Source of the DNA: Sphaerochaeta globosa str. Buddy
GTDB taxonomy: Bacteria > Spirochaetota > Spirochaetia > Sphaerochaetales > Sphaerochaetaceae
Direction of reading: 5' to 3'
DNA length: 64,000 nt
NCBI RefSeq assembly: GCF_000190435.1
Contig: NC_015152.1
Location: 2,052,458 to 2,116,457, forward strand
Below are positions 58,277 to 64,000 of the stretch, one piece after another. The notes below the pieces were generated by a model. The model was not told the origin of the DNA and made no database searches. It saw nothing but the letters and a program-made list of their open reading frames with translations. The position numbers were made by a program, and so were the translations under genes. Numbering within the stretch: position 1 is the first letter of the stretch; every line of letters starts with the position of its first letter.

Positions 58277-59702
58277 TGCAATTGTTCCTTTTGCTACTAC
58301 TATATATATTTGTCAATCTTCGGGCAAGGGGAGCTTTGAACCGCTTTGCAAGCCGGTCACGTCCCCCATGAAGGCGGGCAAAAACGGCAACAAGGCCTGA
58401 TCGGTCAGCGAGAACCGGAACCGAAGCATACAGATGCTTTGGTATCTTATACGAAGAGAGCAGTTTCGTCACCTTGACCGTTCCTCCCTCCAAGCAAATT
58501 TCATCAGAAAGCGTGCACGACCGAAGGACTGCACAATCAAGCTGCTTAGCATCCAAGGCAAGCAAGGCACTATCATTACCAAAAGCGTCCTCGTAGGGGA
58601 GAATGGTGAAAATAACATTGTTTCCCAAGTCCAAAACCTGTTTTGCCTGTGGATTCGCTAGGGGTAGACAGAATTGCCAAAGCGGGTGTTCTATAAAACA
58701 ATAGCTGCATACATCCTTATCAAGAATAACCCGATGAGGGCCAGACTCCAAGGTCCAGTTGCCTTCCTTCGTGCTGTTTTCCAATTCTGACCGTAAACGA
58801 TGAATGAAGGACCCCTTTACCCGACTTTTCTGTTCAAACTGTGCGACAATTCGAAAAAGAACCAATTCCCTGAGCGCCGGTGCCAATGCCAAAAACCAAG
58901 AGAGCGAAAACACTGCACCTTCCGGAAAAAAGGATACGCTTGCAAGCTCCTGGTCCGTCAGTGTTTGCAGCAACTGACCCGCTTCACTAAACCTCCGGGT
59001 CATAACGGAGATGGAATCGTATGCACTAGTGAACGTAGAGAGAATCGGGGCTGTAATCGTATGCCTGATGGTATTGCGCAGATAGGCATCCTCGGTATTG
59101 GTGGAATCTTCAGACCAAACCAGGTTGTGCAATCCGACATACTCGGCAAGAACGGCGTGGGAGCACTCCAAAACCGGTCTGATAAGGGTCAATGCATACC
59201 CATCGACAATTCGTACAGGTCGAATCCCCTCCAAGGCTGCTATGCTTGAAGCTTGGAAAAGTCTCATCAACGTTGTTTCAAGCTGGTCATCAGCGTTATG
59301 AGCGGTGGCCAGATAGGTACATCCACCACGATTACACTCCTCATACAAGGCCTCATAGCGAAGGTATCGAGCAGCTTCCTCAACCCCGCCCCGTCTTGTT
59401 TGCATCGCGTGTGCAACAGAGCCTTTCCCAAGGTCCAGAATATGGAGCGAGACCCCCAATTTCTGGCAGTTTTCCCTATTGAGGGCTGTCTCTGCTTCAA
59501 GTTCGTTACTAGGCCTTAGGTGATGCTGCACATACATCGCATGCAAAAAGGAAGGCTCATACATCTTTCTGAGCGCAATGAGAAGGGCGAGAGAATCGCT
59601 TCCCCCTGAAAAAGCCACTCCAATACGCTTTGTTGCATCGATATGCTGCATCGCAAGAAAGGAACGAACATTATTCAGAACGGTTTCTCCGGTTGTAGGC
59701 AA
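58248..59702 (-). CDS. tilS: tRNA(Ile)-lysidine synthetase
   Basis: Modifies cytidine 34 of the AUA-reading tRNA-Ile to lysidine. The PP-loop motif AFSGGSDSLALL (about residues 29-40), the YLATAHNADDQLET and LIRPVLEC segments are characteristic. The C-terminal part is less conserved. It overlaps both neighbours, pth by 32 bp upstream and ftsH by 29 bp downstream. Confidence 0.94.
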   Translation of the reverse strand: MPTTGETVLNNVRSFLAMQHIDATKRIGVAFSGGSDSLALLIALRKMYEPSFLHAMYVQHHLRPSNELEAETALNRENCQKLGVSLHILDLGKGSVAHAMQTRRGGVEEAARYLRYEALYEECNRGGCTYLATAHNADDQLETTLMRLFQASSIAALEGIRPVRIVDGYALTLIRPVLECSHAVLAEYVGLHNLVWSEDSTNTEDAYLRNTIRHTITAPILSTFTSAYDSISVMTRRFSEAGQLLQTLTDQELASVSFFPEGAVFSLSWFLALAPALRELVLFRIVAQFEQKSRVKGSFIHRLRSELENSTKEGNWTLESGPHRVILDKDVCSYCFIEHPLWQFCLPLANPQAKQVLDLGNNVIFTILPYEDAFGNDSALLALDAKQLDCAVLRSCTLSDEICLEGGTVKVTKLLSSYKIPKHLYASVPVLADRSGLVAVFARLHGGRDRLAKRFKAPLARRLTNIYSSSKRNNCSEIEKRQPR

Positions 59703-60225
59703 CCATTACCTCCTGTAGGGGTTTCCCCTCAATCAGATCAATCAATGCCTCGCACGCCAAATGGACCCCTTGTGCAATGCTCTCATCCTCTGGTTGACCA
59801 AGGACATGGTCAACTACGGATACACCTTCCTTAGGTCGACCAATTCCTATATAGATTCGGATGAAATCTCCGTTCCCATAGCATTCAATCAAGCTCTTCA
59901 ACCCGTTATGCCCCGCCGAAGACCCTCCGTTGCGTATCCGGATCATACCCGGGGGCAAATCCAACTGGTCGCAGATAACAATCATATCCGATGCACTTGT
60001 TTGGGGAAAGTGTTTGAGGATTGCTCCACTTGCATTCATAAACGTGAGGGGTTGTACCAAGAGAACGTTATCACCAACCTTGGCTTGACGATAGAGACGA
60101 AAACAGCGTTTTTTCAGAGTTACCTGAAAAAACGCTGCGCATGTGTCCACTACATCAAAGCCGACATTGTGTCGGGAGTGTTCATACTTGGCCCCGGGAT
60201 TACCCAGTCCAAGAATCAACCTCAT
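59671..60225 (-). CDS. pth: Peptidyl-tRNA hydrolase
   Basis: Recycles peptidyl-tRNA released from ribosomes. ILGLGNPGAKYEHSRHNVGFDVVD opens the protein, with the catalytic histidine in SRHN (near residue 20), then PLTFMNASG and GGSSAGHNGLKS. 184 residues is typical. It overlaps rplY by 4 bp and tilS by 32 bp. Confidence 0.96.
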   Translation of the reverse strand: MRLILGLGNPGAKYEHSRHNVGFDVVDTCAAFFQVTLKKRCFRLYRQAKVGDNVLLVQPLTFMNASGAILKHFPQTSASDMIVICDQLDLPPGMIRIRNGGSSAGHNGLKSLIECYGNGDFIRIYIGIGRPKEGVSVVDHVLGQPEDESIAQGVHLACEALIDLIEGKPLQEVMVAYNRRNRSE

Positions 60226-60857
60226 TTCTTAGCCTTTGCATCCTTATCAGCTTCGGCAGGAGCAGCAACAGCCACAGCTTCTTCAGCAGGAGCGACAGCT
60301 TCAGCCTTCACGCCCTTGACAGACGCAACCGTCTTGGCCAGGTCATCAAGAACCTTGACGTTGGCAGGAATCACTACATCCTTAAGATGGAGACTCTGGT
60401 TGATCTTCAAGGAAGTTACATCAGCTTCGAGAGCAGCGGGAAGGTCCTTGGGGAAACATTCAATTTCAACTTCATGCATGACCTGATCAAGAACACCACC
60501 CTCTTTGGTTCCCACAGGATTACCCTTGAGGACAATGGAGACCAAGGTGCGAAGAACCTGGCCACGGGTGACTTCAAAGAAATCTACGTGCTTGATCTCA
60601 GCGCGCATCAGGTTTTCCTGATAATCTTTCATCAGACACTCGTAGCTCTTCTTGCCAACTGAAATCTTCAACAGTGCGGTTTCAGAGAAATGGCGCATTT
60701 TGTTGGTAAATTCACGAGAATCCAAAATAATATGTACAGGCTCATTCTTTCCATAGATTACTGCAGGAATGCGCTTGGTGCGAAGCAAGCGGCGGGCACC
60801 TGCACTACCGAAATCCTCGGTTCTCAATTCCGCTTTCAAACTCTTGTTGTCAGACAT
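60222..60857 (-). CDS. rplY: 50S ribosomal protein L25 / general stress protein Ctc
   Basis: Binds 5S rRNA in the 50S subunit; in the long Ctc form it has an added C-terminal domain. From the ATG at 60857 (AAGGAG 7 bp upstream) it has 211 residues, with ARRLLRTKRIPAVIYGKN in the L25 part, then the beta-rich C-terminal domain (VLRTLVSIVLKGNPVGTKEGGVLDQ), and an Ala/Glu/Lys-rich tail. It heads the rplY-pth-tilS-ftsH-lepA series. Confidence 0.93.
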   Translation of the reverse strand: MSDNKSLKAELRTEDFGSAGARRLLRTKRIPAVIYGKNEPVHIILDSREFTNKMRHFSETALLKISVGKKSYECLMKDYQENLMRAEIKHVDFFEVTRGQVLRTLVSIVLKGNPVGTKEGGVLDQVMHEVEIECFPKDLPAALEADVTSLKINQSLHLKDVVIPANVKVLDDLAKTVASVKGVKAEAVAPAEEAVAVAAPAEADKDAKAKK

Positions 60858-60980
60858 ACAAACTCCTTGTACTCTCATTGGCGCATTCATCGATGCCCAA
60901 TTACCATAGCATTTTGATATTTAGAATATCACTAAGAAGGGAGTATAGAGTGTTTAGCATGGTAAGTGCAAGCCCTCTAT

Positions 60981-61016
60981 AAAAAAACAAGGGCAATCCA
61001 AATACATGGACTGCCC
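60981..61016 (-). terminator. Terminator of the spoVG/tRNA-Gln unit
   Basis: AGGGCA and TGCCCT with inner pairs form a stem on the minus strand, followed by TTGTTTTTTT, just after tRNA-Gln. Confidence 0.8.
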
Positions 61017-61018
61017 TA

Positions 61019-61090
61019 CTGGGAAGGAGGGATTCGAACCCCCGATGCCGGCACCAAAAACCAGAGCCTTAACCGCTTGGCGACTTCCCA
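61019..61090 (-). tRNA. tRNA-Gln (anticodon TTG)
   Basis: A 72-nt cloverleaf on the minus strand: acceptor TGGGAAG with CTTCCCA, D arm GCCAAGCGGTTAAGGC, anticodon loop TTTTGGT holding TTG for CAA/CAG, and T arm CGGGGGTTCGAATCCC. CCA is not encoded. It sits 46 bp after spoVG. Confidence 0.95.
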
Positions 61091-61136
61091 ACAACGGATA
61101 CGACAGTATATGAAAACAACGGATTTGTCCAGCGGT

Positions 61137-61421
61137 TTATTGCAGCTCTTCCTCAAGTGCTGTTTCACCCGTGTCTGAGGCATACGCTTCCATAATTACT
61201 TTTTGGAGGTGATCTCGGAAATCACTACTTATCGGGTGTGCCACATCCTTGAATTCACCGTTAGCCAACTGTCTGCTCGGCATAGCGATGAAATCGCCGT
61301 CCCGACCTTCGATGACCTTGATATTATGAACCACGAATTGGCTATCGAACGTAACGGTCACATAAGCCTTTAGTTTCCCTGTCTGATTGACTTTCCGTAC
61401 ACGTACTTCTGAAATATCCAC
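61137..61421 (-). CDS. spoVG: SpoVG family regulator
   Basis: A small DNA/RNA-binding regulator, first known from sporulation but widespread; in Borrelia the homologue binds nucleic acids. VRVRKVN, DSQFVVHNIKVIEGRDGDFIAMPSR, and EFKDVAHPI are the signature segments. The start is GTG at 61421: GGAGG lies 5 bp upstream, inside what would otherwise be read as four further N-terminal codons. This gives the family-type N terminus MDISEVRVRKV. It is downstream of ispE, a frequent pair, and before tRNA-Gln. Confidence 0.93.
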   Translation of the reverse strand: MDISEVRVRKVNQTGKLKAYVTVTFDSQFVVHNIKVIEGRDGDFIAMPSRQLANGEFKDVAHPISSDFRDHLQKVIMEAYASDTGETALEEELQ

Positions 61422-61457
61422 AAAAACCTCCAAACAACCACAAGCAACTTTTTCCTA

Positions 61458-62342
61458 CTAGCAACTCATCAAGTGTGTTAGCCAACACCTGACACGAGAG
61501 CCAAAAGCGGCGGCAACAGCGGCATGAACATCGTGGACGTGGGAAACATTCTCACTGACGAAAAACCAACAGGCTCCACTACCGCTCATGCTATAATATC
61601 CTTCATATCCTTCACAAAGACTACTCAGTGTCTCATAAAAAGCGTCATTGCCCGAGCACGGCTCGAAATCATTATACAATGAACCCTTCCAATTATGGGA
61701 AGGTTTTTTATATATTTGTAACAATTCCTGTATGCTCAGCCAGGAAACTTCTTTTTGCGTGCCTCTCATTTCATCAAGCAAACGAAATGCCGATGACGTA
61801 GACACGTCAAAATAGGTTGGCATCACCAATACCACGTGCATCTTTCGCCCTTCCAAAGGTGTAACGTTTTCGCCTTTCCCTGTTACAAGCGCCGCACAAT
61901 ATCCCGAAAGAAAAAAAGGTACGTCACTACCAACTTGCGACGCAACATCTTTGAGCGTCTCCAACGGTAATGCCCGCTTGGGATCAATATCTTGCAGCAT
62001 CTGCAGCAGGACAGCTGCGTCGCTGGAACCGCCTCCAAGCCCAGCTTTGACAGGAATCTGCTTATCACAACGGATGTCAAGCGAAAGTGGATACCCCCCG
62101 GCTTCATGCCAGAGGCGGGCTGCCTTCGTCAGGGTATCGTTCTGGGCACTGCAATACGCTTCCAAGCCAGTTACCTTTACATCGAACGTCTTGCTCTCTT
62201 TCCATTGCAACGTGATGGAATCACTGAGATCCACCAATGCAAACAGGGACTGGATGGGATGATACCCATCCGGATAAGGAAGCCCGACAGCCAAATGCAA
62301 ATTTACCTTGGCATAGGCAGGACGCGAACACACGGTATCCAT
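61458..62342 (-). CDS. ispE: 4-diphosphocytidyl-2-C-methyl-D-erythritol kinase
   Basis: GHMP kinase of the non-mevalonate isoprenoid pathway. AYAKVNLHLAV (about residues 9-19), the ATP loop PVKAGLGGGSSDAA (about 97-110) and the terminal MSGSGACWF are characteristic. 294 residues is usual. No Shine-Dalgarno sequence precedes the ATG; a promoter stands 7 nt before it. Confidence 0.95.
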   Translation of the reverse strand: MDTVCSRPAYAKVNLHLAVGLPYPDGYHPIQSLFALVDLSDSITLQWKESKTFDVKVTGLEAYCSAQNDTLTKAARLWHEAGGYPLSLDIRCDKQIPVKAGLGGGSSDAAVLLQMLQDIDPKRALPLETLKDVASQVGSDVPFFLSGYCAALVTGKGENVTPLEGRKMHVVLVMPTYFDVSTSSAFRLLDEMRGTQKEVSWLSIQELLQIYKKPSHNWKGSLYNDFEPCSGNDAFYETLSSLCEGYEGYYSMSGSGACWFFVSENVSHVHDVHAAVAAAFGSRVRCWLTHLMSC

Positions 62343-62349
62343 GGCTAAC

Positions 62350-62378
62350 AGAGTATCAAAGCCGACCGTGATTGTCTA
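62350..62378 (-). promoter_or_regulatory. Promoter predicting a leaderless ispE mRNA
   Basis: On the minus strand TAGACA (62378-62373), 17-bp spacer and TACTCT (62355-62350), then 7 nt to the ATG at 62342. The -10 box is a fair match only. Confidence 0.4.
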
Positions 62379-62443
62379 GTAAGATTTTTGCATATGTAGT
62401 TTCCCAGAGCAGATTTTTCACGATTTAATCGCTCTCTAAGTGA

Positions 62444-63214
62444 TTAATTGTCTGGAAAAACAATACAATTCTTGGATTTATCCAAAGTCCAGACTCCCAA
62501 CGAGGAGAGATGCGTTTCAGTCTTTTCCTTCCATCCACGATTTGCTTGAGGACTTGCCGGGCTTGGATGGAGAATTGAAGATATCACAACCCCAGGTCTT
62601 TGACTCGCAACATGAGTAAACTTTTGCATCGCATATTTACCGATCCCTATCAAATAGGTGGGCTCAAGGAGCTCAATCATGTCTATAAGGTATCGATCGC
62701 ATATGGTTTCCAAGGCAAGGCGCTCCCCTTTTACCAGCATATCGGGAGTAATGTTTTTGGCTGTTGGTTTTCTATCCAAAAAAACCAATGGACAATAGTT
62801 TATAACAGCCATCTCCTGGGCAAAAGCTTGGGCGCTCCCATAGTGATCTGCAATCAGACCCCACAAGCGCCTTCCACTGACTTCGCTTCGTTGCGTCTTC
62901 AAACCAAGTACCGGTCTGCCGGGGTGTTCCGTCAAAGGCTTCGAAATCTCTGCATCAAGCTTCAGAAAGTTCTTTACTGCTTCTATTTCGCCGAAGGGAA
63001 CACCGGTTTGCGTCATCCCAAAAGGACCGGGATTCATCCCCAGCAAAAGAGTTCTGATTGGATTGCTGAGATAGGTGCGAATATACAATTCATGCATCGG
63101 CCAAGCATAAGTCAATGGGTTGTAGATATAGCAATCGCAGCTGAAACGAAGCGTTTCAACTTGTTGTGCGAAGATTTTTGTACGTTCAATGACCTTTTCT
63201 TGCAGTGCGAGCAT
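62444..63214 (-). CDS. SMUG1-type uracil-DNA glycosylase
   Basis: Removes uracil and oxidised pyrimidines from DNA in base-excision repair. The substrate motif LLLGMNPGPFGMTQTGVPFGE (about residues 57-77, given in short: GMNPGPFGM) and the terminal ILHPSPASPQAN motif (about 216-227) identify the SMUG family rather than UNG. 256 residues matches animal and bacterial SMUG1. AGGGGGG precedes the ATG. SMUG1 is mainly animal and occurs in a limited set of bacteria. It stands alone between ispE and the HAD gene. Confidence 0.88.
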   Translation of the reverse strand: MLALQEKVIERTKIFAQQVETLRFSCDCYIYNPLTYAWPMHELYIRTYLSNPIRTLLLGMNPGPFGMTQTGVPFGEIEAVKNFLKLDAEISKPLTEHPGRPVLGLKTQRSEVSGRRLWGLIADHYGSAQAFAQEMAVINYCPLVFLDRKPTAKNITPDMLVKGERLALETICDRYLIDMIELLEPTYLIGIGKYAMQKFTHVASQRPGVVISSILHPSPASPQANRGWKEKTETHLSSLGVWTLDKSKNCIVFPDN

Positions 63215-63266
63215 TCATTCCCCCCTAGGCAGAGTGCGAGTGTGTACCGTATGATGATACCCCAAC

Positions 63267-64000
63267 ATGGCACAAATGAATGAGAAACTCAAGGGAATCA
63301 TTTTTGATAAGGACGGCACACTCTTTGATTACGCCCAAGTATGGGAGGATGTGCTGAAGGAAGGCATCGATAGCGCCTTCATTTCTATGGGCAAAGCCAG
63401 CCACCAAAAAGCAAAAAACGCTATGCTTCATCTCATGGGCATCGATGAACATGGTGATTGCCATCCCAAGGGATTGGTATTCACCCACCGCCCCGTGCAG
63501 ATTTTTCGAAGGTTCTTGGTGTACTGCATCCGGTATCGAGTAAACGCACTCAAGGCAATGAGAGCCTATCACCAAAGTGTGCAGAACAGCGAAGTACTCC
63601 TGAGCAAAAAGCTGAAAAAAATGGATTTTTCGCTGCAACAGACACTGTTTTCAAACTTGAAACAATGCGGCTACTCAATTGGAATCATCACCAACGACAA
63701 CGCTTCCTCCACCTCGCTCTTTCTCTCCCTCATGGGACTGAGTGAGTATATTGACTTTGTATCCAGCCGGGACAGTAACTACAAAAAGAAACCACACCCC
63801 CAAGCATTCCTTGAATTCTGCAATCAGGAGGGCATTGTCCCCAGCCAAGTTGCCATGGTCGGAGACACCATCACCGATATGTTGTTTGCCAAACGTTCAG
63901 AAGCAGGATATACCATCGCACTCTTGAGTGGAAGCAATGATACAAAGAGCCTTAGGCCTCTTTCGGATGTCGTGTATCCCGATATCTCCGCTCTTCTGAC
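63267..64000 (+). CDS. HAD-family hydrolase, cut by window end
   Basis: A phosphatase of the phosphoglycolate phosphatase-like group. Reading from the ATG at 63267 without interruption to the last base gives about 244 residues. Motif I FDKDGTLFD (about residues 13-21), motif II IITNDN, the motif III lysine in KKPHPQAF and motif IV GDTITDM (about 200) are all visible, so the catalytic protein is almost whole. It has no clear ribosome site; a TATGAT box lies 11 nt before the ATG. The substrate is unknown. Confidence 0.85.
   Translation, partial: MAQMNEKLKGIIFDKDGTLFDYAQVWEDVLKEGIDSAFISMGKASHQKAKNAMLHLMGIDEHGDCHPKGLVFTHRPVQIFRRFLVYCIRYRVNALKAMRAYHQSVQNSEVLLSKKLKKMDFSLQQTLFSNLKQCGYSIGIITNDNASSTSLFLSLMGLSEYIDFVSSRDSNYKKKPHPQAFLEFCNQEGIVPSQVAMVGDTITDMLFAKRSEAGYTIALLSGSNDTKSLRPLSDVVYPDISALL

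Noticed and set aside
63250-63267. Leaderless promoter for the HAD gene
   Set aside because: TATGAT is 11 nt from the ATG and no -35 hexamer is found at 16-18 bp, unlike the nine accepted or tentative cases.

Overview
The window reads as an ordinary, gene-dense bacterial chromosome segment of about 64 kb. Product families, lipoprotein signals and gene neighbourhoods point to a spirochaete, most likely a free-living fermentative relative of Sphaerochaeta. This is an inference from gene content (AAGTQEG-type periplasmic binding protein, TPP-regulated thiamine importer, L-arabinose and glycogen genes, rubrerythrin with PerR, SpoVG in a non-sporulating context), not from a database search. I see no prophage, insertion sequence, CRISPR array or integron.

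Layout. 1-2.1 kb: end of a TAXI-type TRAP transporter. 2.1-9.2 kb: acyltransferase-like protein, lipoprotein, a flavodoxin/FAD oxidoreductase pair, TatD nuclease, class II aldolase. 9.3-11 kb: infC-rpmI-rplT plus a coiled-coil protein. 11.1 kb: a 6S RNA. 11.3-14.6 kb: TPR protein, tsaE, tsaB, trxB. 14.7-17.4 kb: glgA-glgC. 17.5-22 kb: sugar kinase, L-arabinose isomerase and a LacI-family regulator with a clear palindromic operator. 22-26.8 kb: MscS channel, secreted protein, NUDIX, membrane protein, NAD(P)HX repair enzyme. 26.8-30.8 kb: TPP riboswitch and thiBPQ. 30.8-33.3 kb: outer-membrane-like barrel followed by two lipoprotein caspases. 33.3-38.5 kb: uvrB, HtrA, PfkB kinase, HD protein. 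38.5-42.2 kb: small beta-rich protein, glnS, amidohydrolase-like protein. 42.2-46 kb: rubrerythrin, PerR, and an RlmK-type methyltransferase carrying a very long arginine-rich repeat tail. 46-49 kb: phosphomannomutase, galE, tRNA-Asn. 49-52.3 kb: a duplicated 5'-nucleotidase lipoprotein and an unlisted 56-residue protein. 52.4-64 kb: yidD, udk, galM, lepA, ftsH, tilS, pth, L25, tRNA-Gln, spoVG, ispE, a SMUG1-type glycosylase and a HAD hydrolase cut by the window end.

The strongest candidates for something new are: (1) a recurring promoter geometry in which a sigma70 -10 box lies 6-7 nt before the ATG with no Shine-Dalgarno sequence, seen at about nine genes on both strands, implying frequent leaderless mRNAs; (2) the RlmK methyltransferase with a tandem 30- and 38-residue Arg/Asp/Gly/Pro repeat tail; (3) the operon of a small barrel protein with two tandem lipoprotein caspases; (4) a nucleotidase lipoprotein made of a dead and a live copy of the same domain joined by Pro-Ala linkers; (5) two mutually exclusive hairpins controlling the ribosome-binding site of the amidohydrolase-like gene. 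All functional calls are from reading motifs by eye.
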